In this document: one piece after another, positions 34,509-47,229 of the stretch
Position numbering within the stretch: the first letter of the stretch is position 1
How the letters are laid out: each line of letters begins with the position of its first letter
Origin: Argentina anserina
Lineage: Eukaryota; Streptophyta; Magnoliopsida; Rosales; Rosaceae
Reading direction: 5' to 3'
DNA: 64,000 nt
NCBI RefSeq assembly: GCF_933775445.1
Contig: NC_065877.1
Coordinates: 19,654,001 to 19,718,000, forward strand
Notes under the pieces: generated by a model
Told to the model about the DNA's origin: nothing
The model's input: the letters and a program-made list of their open reading frames with translations, nothing else
The model's database searches: none
Position numbers and translations under genes: made by a program

Positions 34509-36049
34509 ATACTAATTTCACATTTCATTTAATTTCATCTCCTCATTATGGTTTAGAATCTATTTGATTAACTGCTCAACACCTACGGTTCTAGTGTTCT
34601 ACCCACGACGCAATGTACATCTAGTCAGCCCCGTAATCATAAACTATGTTAATAAATTACTTTTCTAAATATCAATCAATACTAAACAAAAACTCCAAAG
34701 CACTGAGAAAGCAATCGCATCAACTGTACGTGGTTCAATCAATCTTCAATTTGGCAATCAATTTTATGTTTGATGCTGATCTCTCTACCTTTATATCCTT
34801 GAAAGAAGACATCATCAGTATAGCTTAATAATGATGCAAGAAAAAAGTATGAATTGTGCATTGAATGGACTGAAAAAGATTAATCAATTTATTCAATTGA
34901 GAAAGATTTATTGTTATCCATCTGTCTATTTGTCAGTTAATAAATAGATGAGCAATTTTGGCATTCACATTTTAGTGAAACTTCTGACTGCCCGCTTTAT
35001 AATAGTAAAGATGGTGACAGTTACTGCATATCTGTTGCAACACTCAACATTAATTAAAAGTAGGGGACATAAACATAAGGTATCCGTGTAAAAACTCTTA
35101 CTTTCCCGTCCAAGGGTACGGATATTGTTTCCACGTCTATATTTTGGGACTATCAATCCTCAACCGTCCCCATCTAGTAGATAGGCCACAGAAAAACAAG
35201 TTGTCCCATGAGGTCTGCATGCTTCCACCATTTTGCTAGTAGTGTTGGTACCATGGAGTTTACAAACTGCATGGTTCCGCACATGAAGTTGAGTATTAAC
35301 AATCTCATTGGTACTACTCCTAGTAGCACTGGTCTCTGCATTATGAGCCAAACTCATGAATGCTTGTTTAGACTATGCTTATCTCTATGTTTTTAATTCC
35401 TTCTGCTTGCGATCGCGCATGGATATATATAAGAAACGGTTGTAGGTGAAACTTTGCATACGTCTATTAAAGGAGGGTGACACAAGTGCGTGATATCAAA
35501 ATTATTGATATACCAAACAAAATAATGAAAATGATATAAGTGAGCGCATGATATAATGACCAAGTGGTTAAGATTAAGGATCGAAGCAAGTAGTTGATAA
35601 AATGTGTATTGAATTTAATGTCCGGCGACGTATCTCAGGTATGATCGATTGTTCAACATGCATGCAATACAAAACGTATATAATTGAAGATTCCAATTCT
35701 GATCGAACTCTGACCTAAGGCAATCGAGCTATTCATCAAAGGTCTTTCATGGGCAAATATGTTCTGGGTTTCATGAAAATTTGATGAATGGACAAAACAC
35801 GTGCAATATTGAAGAGCTGGGTTCATTTGTTTAGGTTGCTGTTCCTTTCAATGTGAAAGAAATAGAATCGCTTTGTACTTATATCTCAGAACCTAAAATT
35901 GTAGGTCCGTTGGGCCTTGCCGAAAGAGATGTCTTTTCCTGGCTTACCACCTTTCGATTGGGTTCATTCAATCAGAAGCCTTAAGGCGGGAGCCATGATT
36001 GAAACACTTGTTAGCATAGTCTTCTTCCTCATCCACTTATTTAGGGACT
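34509..36049. other. Intergenic, no supported gene
   Basis: Short frames only. None shows a recognised domain, and no repeat was evident. A 60-aa frame at 35,917 lies just before a small duplicated block but has no family resemblance. Confidence 0.3.
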
Positions 36050-36370
36050 GCAATGTTTGGCGTCCCTTGGGCAGGCTGGGCTCAATATATCAGGAATAAT
36101 TTTTATTGAAAACAGAAATTTTAAATTGTGGTCATGTTCTTGCCGTCTTGGGGGCTTGCCTCTCTTTGCTGCATACCAGTACATTTGCTGATTGTTTCAC
36201 TCAGATTTCGTCTGCCGACGATGCCGGAGGAGGCCATGCATGATTTGCATGAAGCGATAGAGATATGTTTGGTGATTGATGATGATGGTTCTTGATATTG
36301 GATTATATCTAGTATAACTAGCTAGCTATAGTTGAATTGCACATTTGAGTGACATAGAGTTAAGGAAGCC
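36050..36370. repeat. Dispersed duplicate, copy 1
   Basis: This block matches 38,395-38,745. Shared text includes AAATTGTGGTC, GCATTTGCTGA..TTT, TCAGATTTCGTCTGCCGAC versus TCAGGTTTTGTCTACCGAC, TTGCACATTTGAGTGACATA and GAAGCCGAAAAT. It looks like the decayed 3' part of a duplicated gene or repeat. No domain was recognised. Confidence 0.55.
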
Positions 36371-36439
36371 GAAAATTTTATTCATTTTATTGTGTTTTAT
36401 GTTTCAATTATCGGTCAATTATCATTGTAAGCAATTGCT

Positions 36440-37200
36440 GGCAAACCCTACCCTAAAATTTAGGGCTCAGGATAGGGCCGGCTCGGGCAGTGACCGAGTC
36501 AACAAAATTTAGGGCCGAGTTAAGGCTTCAATTTATAGGCCCTCAGACCGCCCTACCAGCCCATTGCTTTAGGGCTAAAAGGGTTGGGTAGGGTCAGGTC
36601 GGGCCGACCCTCCAAATAGGGTCAAAACTGGCCGGACATCGCATTATGTTTAAGTAAAGAAAATTTAAATAAATATATTGAAGTTATTTTTTTCTTCAAT
36701 ATTTAGCTATATAATTATACGCACCTAATATAAAACTTTTTTTTAATAATCTTATTTTACATACATAATATATGATAAATTTAGCTAAGAAAATTATAAA
36801 TATAAGCTGAAGTGCTTATACTCATATATTCAATGAACTTTCACTCAAAATCAATGGTTATTTAACAAAATATAAATAGAAATAAAACTATTAAAAATAA
36901 TTAAAAAAAGATAAAATCTATTGTATATGTAATAGAAGAAACATATTTGATAAATAGAAAAAGCATGTTTTTATTTGGGCCAAAATGGCGGGCTTTTAGG
37001 GCCGGGCCTGGCTTGGCCCTAAAAGACTCATTAGGGTCGGGCCGTATGGTAGGGCCGGGCTTTATTTGCACAACCTTATCCTGCCCTAATCGAAAAAGGC
37101 TTGGGCCGGCCCTTGCATTAGGGCGGGCCGGGCCGGCTTGGCTCTTTAGGGTTGGGGGGGCTTTAAGGCGGGCCGGGGCCTTAGGGCCGGCTAATGAGAC
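36440..37200. mobile_element. Probable non-autonomous element with GGGCCGGGCC arms
   Basis: Two GC-rich arms (36,455-36,640 and 36,980-37,190), built of GGGCCGG, TTAGGG and GGGCCGACC words, enclose an AT-rich core. This is typical of old hAT-type MITEs in dicots. I could not fix terminal repeats or a target duplication. Confidence 0.4.
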
Positions 37201-37394
37201 CTACTAAAAATGTACATACTTCATTCAATCCTAACTAACAGTGCAAAATAAAAGAGAATAAAAAGTTGAACTGTTATGATATTTCAATGAAAAAGCTCAA
37301 CCAATGGTAGGACGAATCCATCTGCCTAATAGAGGCAGAAGCCGAGAGAATTGATCTATGTCTAATTGGGAGTCCTCAACATGGATTCAATCAC

Positions 37395-37648
37395 ATTACC
37401 TCCCTATCAAAGCTTCCAACATCAACATGAACTGCAGAAAAATAGGCGCGGAAGAGGCCGATGCAGTTGCGGGTGTGGATCACGAAGAGCGTGGTGGGTG
37501 TGAAGGCTTCAAAGTCATTGTTGGAGTTGGAGTTTTTCACAGTGACAGACGAGGAGGTATTGGCGGCTCGGAGAGGTTTGGAGGCATTGACTAGGGTGTA
37601 GGAGACGGAGGACGGTGATCGGCGGAGGGAGTGGGGTGGTGGAGCGGA

Positions 37649-37680
<32 letters not shown>
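37395..37680 (-). pseudogene. Open minus-strand frame without start, possible gene remnant
   Basis: A minus-strand frame stays open from the GA repeat down to a TGA at about 37,395. It reads SSVSYTLVNASKPLRAANTS and later NDFEAFTPTTLFVIHTRNC. The composition is protein-like, but there is no ATG before the microsatellite and no recognised domain. Confidence 0.22.
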
Positions 37681-37693
<13 letters not shown>

Positions 37694-37730
37694 AGAAGAA
37701 GAAGAAGAAGAAGAAGAAGAAGAAGAAGAG
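37653..37730. repeat. Compound (GA)n(GAA)n microsatellite
   Basis: About 19 GA units (37,653-37,690) pass directly into about 13 GAA units (to 37,730). Leu- and Ser-rich frames across it are artefacts. Confidence 0.95.
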
Positions 37731-37867
37731 GTAATATGACCCCAAGAGGGGGGTGAGCAAAAATGAATCCCCTCAACATGCAGTCACTCTCTCAAAAATT
37801 TCGTTGAACACACCAATCACTCTTCCTTTGAGATCAATCATATGGGAGGTGTTCCTAGTCATTGACA

Positions 37868-38215
37868 TAGGCCTTGTTTGGCCCCGTGTTTTTGCCAAAT
37901 TATGAGTTTAAATTGTCAAATAATCTGACTGAGCTGTTTGACAAATAGAAATTGTAGGTGATTATATGAGAATTTCACACACACCGAGACAAATTCTAAA
38001 AACTGCAAATTTGAGCTTTTGATTATGGGAGAGAGATTATGTCTATCATCTTACTATCACATTTTTCTAAACTCACCACACTTTTGTACCAATATTCACC
38101 AAACACTTCAGTATTCACAGCTGATTATTCTGACAGCTCAACTACAGCTGATTATTCAATCAGCTCAACTAAAACTGATTATAAAATACTCACATTGAAA
38201 CCAAACTCACCCATA
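37868..38215. mobile_element. MITE-like segment starting GGCCTTGTTTGG
   Basis: GGCCTTGTTTGGC at 37,868 is a common plant MITE terminus, and similar text (GGCCTCGTTTGATC) begins at 63,977. The right half has AGCTGATTATT repeats and ends near AAACCAAACTC (38,210). A clean terminal inverted repeat and target duplication could not be established. Confidence 0.3.
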
Positions 38216-38394
38216 ATCGTTAAAATTCTTGGCTCATATACTGCTCCATTAATTATTTCCATAATGGCAACCTGCGCCATTTGGTATCAACTTCTCCCAC
38301 ATGGTTCACTGCGGATAAGGCTTAGAACGGTCACTTCAGTAGGAAGGTTGTCACACTCATGGGGTTCCTTTCAAGCAAGAGCCAGAACCACTTG

Positions 38395-38745
38395 TTAATT
38401 AGCTTCCCCTTCCAATTATTTTTGGGTACAAAAGACTGCAAATGGATAATATATATTCAAAAGAGAAACATCAAATTGTGGTCCTGGCCTCCTTAGCTCC
38501 ATGGGTTGGAGCGTGCACTTGCATTTGCTGAATTTCTTCAATCAGGTTTTGTCTACCGACAAGGCCAGAGGGGACCAAGATTTGCATGTCGATAGTGAAA
38601 TCCTAAATGGATTGACAGAGCTGAAATGTGCGAACACAATCATGGCAAAGGTTTCGGAATTTGGTGGTTGAGTAATTTGAGTTGCACATTTGAGTGACAT
38701 AAGAGTTTATGAAGCCGAAAATTCGATTTGACTGCTTAATAGCTG
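38395..38745. repeat. Dispersed duplicate, copy 2
   Basis: The counterpart of 36,050-36,370, in the same orientation about 2.35 kb away. The copies differ by many substitutions and indels. Confidence 0.55.
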
Positions 38746-40478
38746 GGTACCAGTATCATTCTCCCTACCGCTACCAATCAATTGTTAGCGCATGCCAATT
38801 CTTTCCATACCAACTCCGAAACTTTATCTCAACTTGCTCTAATATTGATTTATACAGGGGTACCGGTGAAATAATTGATTGATTCATAATATATAATTAA
38901 AGTGGTTAAATGTGGGTTACTATTACTACGTAATCAAGGTTAATTAGTAATAATAAGAACATTTAATGAATCGATTATATGAAATTATGAAGAATGACAA
39001 ATCAATTGTCTGTACTGATGTTTTCAACGTGGTGTGTCGTGGAGGGATAAATAATGCATGGAGTATGCCAATTGGTCTCCTATGGCGTATGTCAATCCTC
39101 AATTTTGTTCGCATTTCATAGTGAACATAGTGAAGTTGCATTATGAAAGGGTAATCAGTAATCATGCACGCACTGATATCTTATCAATGCTTTTTAAATA
39201 ATTGTAAGGCCATCTCTCGACAAGAGTCACTGGGTCAGGTTATAATTTACCTACAATGGCTACAAATATTATTCTGTATTCTAATGATAGTAATGGCAGA
39301 ACTAAATTTTAGCCTTTTAATTGGTTCATCTCCAAAAGTTAATCTTTCTTAAATTTCTTTAGGACGCAACTTGAGAGTAATCAAATACATATACCTTCCG
39401 TCTTTTTGAAATATATGTCCGTCTGTATTTGTACCATCCCGATTTTGGGTTCGAATACATTTTGGGGAGGAAATTAGCTGTTTGTGCCCATTTTGGCACC
39501 ACTGCTTCAAAATTATCAAGCACTGTTCTAAAGTTCTCTCTGACATAAATAGTTCTATACGTCCTCAATTTATAATTTTTGAACAAAAATAAATAAATAT
39601 TAATTTAACAAAATGTCATCGGCTTATGGCTCAGCTTATTCCTGGTCTGGTATTAGATCTACAAACTTCTGGTATTCATAAAACCAGTGTGGTGCTCTAT
39701 CACAGTTTCACTTGGATCTGCTCTACAATTCAACTTCAATGAGACCACTGGATCTACTCAATATAGGTTCTAACTTCTAAGAGTCATTGATGCAAAATAT
39801 ACAAACCAAGTAGTTAGAACAAAGACATAAATTGCAACAAAAAAAAACTGATAAAGACTTTAATTGGGCAAAATCTTTGCTACAAGAAGTTCAATCGAAG
39901 TATTAGACGAATACCATTAATCGCTTATGAGAAAAAGTCATGGCTACAAAAGAGAGTATGAAGCTCACCCAGCTACTACTAGCGATCATGCACCTCATCA
40001 ATCCTGAAATAAATAGAGTAGAGGTTATAGCTTATCTCAATCCGACTATGAAGCCAACCGAGAGGAATAATTGATACAAATATGAAACATGAAGGAGAGA
40101 ATCAAACACACGCAGAGAAATAGAAGTCACTCACAGAGATTCATGAAGGAGTTCATCGTCCTCTTCAATTTCCCCTCACATATTAGATCTCAATACATCA
40201 ATGATCATCATATCCGGATAAGAATACTAATCAGATCCAAATCTACCATATCAGAGAAATTAGATCAACATCAATATATAAAAATGCATGCTTGATGGTA
40301 TAAACCCCTTACCTCTAGAATGATGGGATGAAGACGATATGTCCAAAGAGCCTAGTCTCAAATTCAAAACTTCGTAGCATCCTCTTGAGTTAGGAAAAGT
40401 TATGCCTTTATTGTTATCCTTTTTCTTTTCAGAAGGAATCTCCAACTTATTCTTCATATCCTTCAACGATTATTTAGG
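38746..40478. other. Intergenic, nothing recognised
   Basis: No frame over 75 codons, no clear repeats and no transposon ends were seen in this AT-rich stretch. Confidence 0.35.
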
Positions 40479-40491
40479 ATACTTTTAATTA

Positions 40492-42638
40492 TGCCTCATC
40501 ATTTAGCCCACAGATTCGAAAAGCTCGCGGAGCTCCGCAAGCCCGATGAGCTTTTACACGGCTCGGCCCACGAGAAAGACCGCCAAACCCCGCTTCCGTG
40601 AGTAGAAGGTCGAGCTTAAATTAGAGGTGTGAAACCCGGCCCGGTCCGCCAAAAGCCAACAAGGCCCGGCCCGTAAAAGCCTGCTAAATAAAAAAATATT
40701 ATACGTACATATTTTATTAAGTTTAGAATAAAACTATCGCATTATGAAGAAACTATATGAAAGAAAATTCTCGGAATCGATCGACACCAGTCGATATGAT
40801 CGGTATAAATATTTAGTGACCCTGTAAAAATTTCATTCAATTTGGACCTCGTTTGACCGTCGGAATTTCCGGTAAATCGAAAACAACACTAATATGTCAT
40901 AAGGGAAGACCCATTACCAAAATGCGAACACCGAAAAGCCGTTTGCATATATGAAATCACCTAATTTTTGTCACCGATTGTGTGTAGTTGTAGTAAAGAA
41001 ACACATTTGGCAAATCCCCGGTCAATGAGGATTTTAATATGTCAAAACGCATTTTTTTGTTGACCGTAGGTACAGACAGTCAAACAATATCCCAAACGGA
41101 CGAAATTTTTCCAGGTTCCCTAATTATATATACTGATCACACCTGCTGGTGTCGATCGACCATATTTCGAACTGGAGTTATCGATCTCCGACGTGTCCAC
41201 TAATGTATCATAACCTTTTTATATTATGTTTATAATAAAACTATCGCATTAGGAAGCGACTATATGAATGAAACTTCTCAGGATCGATCGAAACCAGCCG
41301 ATATAAGCGGTATATATATTTAGTGACCCTGTAAAAATGTCATCCAATTCGGACTTCGTTTGACCGTCGGAATTTCTAGTAAACCGAAAACACCACTAAT
41401 ATGTCCTAAGGGATGATCCATTACAAAGATGCGAACGCCCAAAGCCGTTTGCATATCTGAAATCACCTAATTTTTGTTACCTATTATGCATGGTCACACA
41501 GAGGAAAGCTATTTAACAAAGCGGTTAATGGGGTTTCAATATGTAAAACGCCTCTTTTTTTTGTTGACCGTAGGTACGAATGGTCAAACCATGTCCAAAA
41601 TTGACGAAATTTTTACGGGTTCCCTAAATATATATAACAATCACATCTAATAGTGTCGATCGACCATATTTCGAACTAGAGTTGTTGATTGCCGAAGTTT
41701 TCCACTAATGTATTATAACCTTTATATTAGGTTTTATAATAAAACTATCACATTATGAAGCGACTATACGAAGAAAACTTCTCGAAATTGATCGACATCA
41801 TCCGATGTGATCAGTATATATATTTAGTGATCATTTTAAAAATTTCATCCAATTCGGACCTCGTTTGACCGTCGGAATTTCTGGTAAACCGAAAACAACA
41901 CTAATATGCCATAAGGGGGGACCCATTACCAAGATGCGAATGCGGAAAGCCGTTTTCATATATGAAATCACATAATTTTTGTTACCTATCGTGTGCGGTC
42001 ACACTTAAGAATTTTATTTGGCAAAACACCGGTCAATGGGGTTTCAATATGTCAAAAACCTCTTTTTTAGTTAACCGTTAGTACGACCGGTCAAACCATA
42101 TCTAAAACGGATGAAATTTATACGGGTTCCATAATTATATATAGCGATCACATCTACTAGTGTTGATTGACCATACTTCGAACTAGAGTTGTCGATCGCC
42201 GAAGTGTCTACTAATGTATTATAACCTTTATATTAGGTTTTATAATAAAAATATCACATTATGAAGTGACTATATGAAGAAAAAATTTCGGAATTGATCG
42301 ACACCATCCGATGTGATCAGTATATATATTTAGTGATCATTTTTAAATTTCATCCAATTTAGACCTCGTTTGACCGTCAGAATTTCTAGTAAACCAAAAA
42401 CAACACTAATATGCCATAAGGGGGGACCAATTACTAAGATGCGAATGCGGAAAACTGTTTACATATTTGAAATCACCTATTTTTTGTCACTGATTGTGCG
42501 TGGTCGTAACGAGGAAACTCATTTAGCAAAGCCCCGATTAACGAGGTTTTATTATGTGAAAACGCCTCGTTTTTTGGTTGACCGTAGGTACGGACGGTCA
42601 AATCATGTTCAAAACGGATGAAAGTTTTACAGGGTCCC

Positions 42639-42670
<32 letters not shown>

Positions 42671-42936
42671 TCTATTGGTGTCGATCGACAATATTTCAAA
42701 ATTAGAATTTATTTGTGATTTTTTTTAGAATGTTTTATAATAATTCTTTTATTGTTTCAAACCCTTAAATTAGAGTATTATATATATTTTTTCTAATATA
42801 AACCCGCAAGGCCCGGCCAGGCCCACAAAAGCTCGCAAGACCCACTTTAGGTGGGCGGATTTGTATCTTCGTATTTGTGAAAATACCCGGCCCGACACTT
42901 ATTTAAATTTACTAAGGCTCTGCCCGTTGATGAGCC
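40492..42936. mobile_element. Composite element with four 505-bp tandem repeats, unclassified
   Basis: A 2,445-bp segment lies between perfect 13-bp direct repeats ATACTTTTAATTA (40,479-40,491 and 42,937-42,949). Its ends form a weak inverted repeat (GCCTCATCA on the left, GGCTCATCA on the complement of the right). Next to each end is GC-rich text with GGCCCGGCC words (40,560-40,690 and 42,800-42,900). The interior is four tandem repeats of about 505 bp. There is no coding capacity. The layout resembles a non-autonomous DNA transposon, but 13 bp is longer than the usual hAT (8) or Mutator (9) duplication. The class is open. Confidence 0.65.
40721..42735. repeat. Four tandem ~505-bp repeats
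   Basis: The CTATCGC/CTATCAC landmark falls at 40,734, 41,241, 41,745 and 42,251, giving periods of 507, 504 and 506. Each unit has GATCGACACCA, TTTGACCGTCGGAATTTC, AACACTAATATG, GAAATCACCTA, TTGACCGTAGGTAC, and TGTCGATCGACCATATTTC in order. A short fifth start is at 42,733. The last unit carries a (TA)n expansion (42,641-42,672). Units are similar but not identical, so amplification is not recent. Confidence 0.92.
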
Positions 42937-43174
42937 ATACTTTTAATTACTGTTAGTTTTGACCCATTCCTCTCATATTGTCTTTAGGAATTTAATGTTT
43001 GTTCTAAATGAGCACATACATGTTCATTATTTTACCTTTTAATTGGGTTTGACATCCTTCTAGCGATGGACATATTGATTATTTTACTTAATTAAATTTC
43101 AGTTGGGTATCATATCCATCCCTTGTGCCACAATATGGGGATGGATACAACCATAAAATGTGTGATATATATCA

Positions 43175-43395
43175 ATGAGGCAAAATGGGGACGGAATCCC
43201 TACCATTGACTTGTACGTTAGGGTTTACAAGGGGAGTGGTAGGGAAACTGTAATCATCACCCTCCTCCCGTTCTCTCTTATTTTCTTTGTTTGGACTCTA
43301 GTTTCCAGTTTTCACTTTCTTTACCTACTGGTTATGTTCTGTTGTAATCTTGATTGCTTTCAACGACTTCCACCTTGTCAAAAAAAAAAAAAAAA
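43175..43395 (+). mobile_element. Probable 3' end of a LINE with poly-A tail
   Basis: The text GTTATGTTCTGTTGTAATC and CGACTTCCACCTTGTC followed by a 15-bp A run (43,381-43,395) is the style of plant LINE 3' ends. No coding part or target duplication was identified, so the left edge is a guess. Confidence 0.4.
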
Positions 43396-44022
43396 TTACA
43401 CCAATTAAATGGCTTAGAGTTTAGAATATCTCAAAGTTGCTCGATCGAGCTATCCTCCATCAAATCCAAACTCATCATGCAAATAAAAGGTTAGCATAAT
43501 GTATAGAACTGGTAGGAGATATTCAACGCACTCTTTTCAAATTAAAGAAGAAGAAGAATTAGTAAAAGATATCTTCAAATCTTACAATGGCAGGGACCAA
43601 GAATAAAAAATTAGACCAATGAAATGGGGCTCAATATTGATCGATGTAGGACGGCATTCAAGACACTGTATGACAGCATTCAAAATCACAAGAAGCACGA
43701 GAAGCATAATTGATGTCAATATATACATATATATATATATGCACATGTGTTCCTGACTAAATAGTTTAATTTCGGATAACGATCTTTGAATTATTTGCTC
43801 AAATAGCAGCCATATAAAACTGATATAACTATACAACCCTACTAAAAAAATTTGTTGGATGCATAGCTTTCGGATTCTATTCTACAATTATTTGAGATCA
43901 CACCCCACAGTCGATTCTTTAAGTCTTGAACACTAATCCACCTTAATTTCCACCGCATTTCCGAACCCATCTGTAATAAAAGCATCGCAAGTTTTCCTTC
44001 TTTCTAATAATAAATAACTATT
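43396..44022. other. Intergenic, nothing recognised
   Basis: AT-rich, with a short TA run near 43,730. The base pairs immediately before 44,023 are the left flank of the Copia copy. Confidence 0.4.
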
Positions 44023-44215
44023 TGTTTCGGAGAATCATTATTCTACCATTGTGTGTGTTTTAGCCTTATTAGGTTTCCTGTTAGAGATAGATTTGCATCT
44101 CTGTAATAGATTAGGACTCCAAATTCTGCAGGATTCAGGTGATGTAATGCCTATATATAGGTCCCCATATCATTCAATAATACACAATTATTTAATCATG
44201 CAACACGTTATGCAC
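44023..44215 (+). repeat. 5' LTR of the plus-strand Copia copy
   Basis: It aligns along its whole length with the 184-bp LTRs of the element at 20.6-27.3 kb, including TATATAGG and CATTCAATAATACACAATT. It is more diverged from them than they are from each other. Confidence 0.85.
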
Positions 44216-47200
44216 TTTGTTTTACAATGTCTGAGCAACGAGGCCACCAGAAAAAATTAACCCTAGCATGTATGGTAGCCTTCTCTTTTAGTATGGCCAA
44301 TAAAGCTGAGAATTACCGACAAAATTGTTGTCGAAAAGCATAACAAAAAGAAAAACCCAAAATCGGTTTTGACCAAGGGCACCCAGAAATTCGCACTGGG
44401 CACCCCGCCTTCTTCTCCAGTCGACCTGCCGGCGAGCCCCCCTCCCCCCCCCACGTCCAGATCACATCTGCATCGCTGAGAGATCTAGGGTCGTCAATCC
44501 GGCAACTCAGCCACGTGTGCGCCTCCCTCTACAGCCAAACCCAGAACCCGACGACAACGGCCCGAGCGTCACACCATGGACAGCCCCCGCACCGCAACCC
44601 AGGCCATGATGATGCGCCGACGATGAAACTGCTCCCAGATCGGAGCTCGCCCCTTGACCTCGACGTTGGTCGAGCCTCCACAATCGTCGCCGCACTCCTC
44701 ACCATCTCTGACGCGAACTGACGACCCGGATTTGTAGGATCCGACCCATGTCCCAGTTCCCATACCCGACTGAGCCCAGCAGTCCCTTTTGGCCCTATGG
44801 CATGCCGAGCCCAATAGCCCTTTGGGCTTCATACTATATTTTCTTTTCATTTTCATTTTTCCTATTTCATTATTTAAATGTTCATTGGCACGTTATTATT
44901 TCTAACGATATTTTATGTGCTCGTATTGGAAAAATCATTGCTCATCGTATTATGGTGATGACATTCATGCCGAGATGGACGATACTTTTGACATCTACAT
45001 ACGATTTCGATCGTATCCTCACAAGATTTTTATGTCATCGGACGATGATCGAAAATGATTTCATCAAAGAACTTCCTGCATGATGATTGATTTGCAGAAC
45101 AATTTAATTATATGCGGTCTATTTGGCAGACCAACAAGTATGTTTTTCTTAAAGTTGCTGCTTTTGAACATATATATATAAATTATCGGGCGCTATTAGC
45201 CTTCTTCATGTCTATTTTTCCGGCCTTTCTTATAATGCCGATGAGACCAAAGAGGGATATGATTCCCCTCTTGGTCGACGTTTTTCGTGTGACGGTCCTG
45301 GGGGAGTCACATTATTATTTAAAGGGAAGAAATCAATTTCGTGTGGTCGCCTGAGTGCACCGCTTTTTGGGTGCGATCGTGAGAATCGCCGATATGCATC
45401 GATTATTTTGTTACCATATACATCACAACCCGTCTAATTTCGGTTATATACCTGAATAGTTTCGATTACTCGAAACCTATACAACCCTCATTTCTTATGG
45501 ATGCGTCGCCATCACGACTGTTAGTTGAATGTTTGAGTTTTCTTAAACTCATGTATATAAATGATAATCCCAAGGTCTACGTACTCATTTATTTGAGTTG
45601 AAATCCATTACTCTGAAGCAACACTATTTGCTGACAAAAGATCCCAAAAATAACAAATTTTTTGGGACACTTAAAGTGATTCAATAAACGTCTATGACGT
45701 TGTATTACCAGAGTTGACCTTGATGCATGCTCCATATCCAAGAAACACATGCCATTTTTGACACCTGTATCTATTTATTGAGGAAACTTTGGAGATGGAA
45801 ATGTAACATTCTTCCATTCTCAAGTAAGCAAATTTTTGAGCTTCAGGCTAAGGATTTGCCCGATCCGATATGCAAGATTTTTGTTGTTACGGATTTTTAA
45901 TTAGTCAATCTATTTTGACTATGTTTTCTGTTACTACTTTTTAAGTATGACGTTGGAATTTCCATGTTTCTTGCCCGATTTTAGCTTAAGTCGTCTATTG
46001 GAATTGAAACCTTGGTTGTGTTGTATTAAATATTGGCATATTCAATAAAATTTCTCGTATTTTCTGTTTACAAGAATTTTATTTGCCTTGACTTAGCATG
46101 AATGGTCAACGTTTGCAACTCACGTGGTTTTTAAATTGGCCGCTTTTGGGTTACATGGGACTCAATAGCACTACATTGTGAATTTAGAACTTCAAATTTG
46201 GAAAACGGATCACATAACGTCAAAATTGATGTCTTTTTTCCCGGTTACTGTTCCGGCGTTTCTGGAACATTTTCCGTCGTATTGGCCGCCTTCCAGCCAC
46301 TTGCCGGTGTTTATGATGCCACCATCTGGTTACTGCCAGCATCCCTTGTCGGACATGTAGCCCCGGCCTCCTTGCCGGCCAGTTCCGACTGCCGCCGACC
46401 GGTTTTACGGCAATCGGCGCCGCCTGTTCCAGCGATTTTCTGTCGTTTCTCGTCATTTTTCGGCATATTTTTAGCAATTTATACTGGCCCGTTTTCCCAG
46501 TCCAAATTTCACCCAGGTTTGAGTTATTTTGACATGGTTTTCCAGTTTTCTCCAAGTCGTTTCATAGCTCAAACAATTTTATTATTATTGGTGACCACCC
46601 GCACCAATGGATGGTTTTTACCACCCAAATTGTTTGGTATTCAACTGCTTCAATACCATGTTTTTCCAACTTTTAAGTTGAAGAATGTAGTTATATTGCC
46701 ATGTGATATATTCGATGAGATTGTCATTTGTTTTAATCCCCCCTCTTACAATATCCTATGACGTATTGTCTAGAGAAGTTCACCGCGTTGTTGACTCTCT
46801 TAATTTTATTTTGAGCATGTCCCACCGTGAAATCGAGTGTCCTGCTAATTGCGTAACCACCCACACTGTCCTACGGCATAGGTAGTTAATCTATGGATCT
46901 CGTGCGGAGATTGTGTTCTATATCTTCGTGCCTTGCTAAGTTTTAAAAGGCCATACATGCCAATGATGAATTTTCATCTTGATATTTGTGTTAAGAATAG
47001 AGAGGAATAAATCTATCAGATTTCATTGAAATTAGCTTTTCAAGCTTAGACAATAGCTTTGTTACTCTAGAGACATAGCTTTGCTTACCTACAGTAGTAG
47101 CTTTATGTAACTCAAGATTCTTTGAAGCATGGGTTCAGTTTTGTTGTCTTTTCGGTTTTGACATGATCATTTTTGGTCATTTTGAACGAGATATGATGAT

Positions 47201-47229
47201 TCGAGTTCTTTGAAATTCACATAATCATC

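Noticed and set aside
40721..42735. CRISPR-like array
   Set aside because: The repeats are 505 bp with no spacer structure, and this is plant nuclear DNA.
40492..42936. Simple hAT MITE
   Set aside because: The direct repeats are 13 bp, not 8, the terminal inverted repeat is weak, and the interior is a large array. It was left unclassified.
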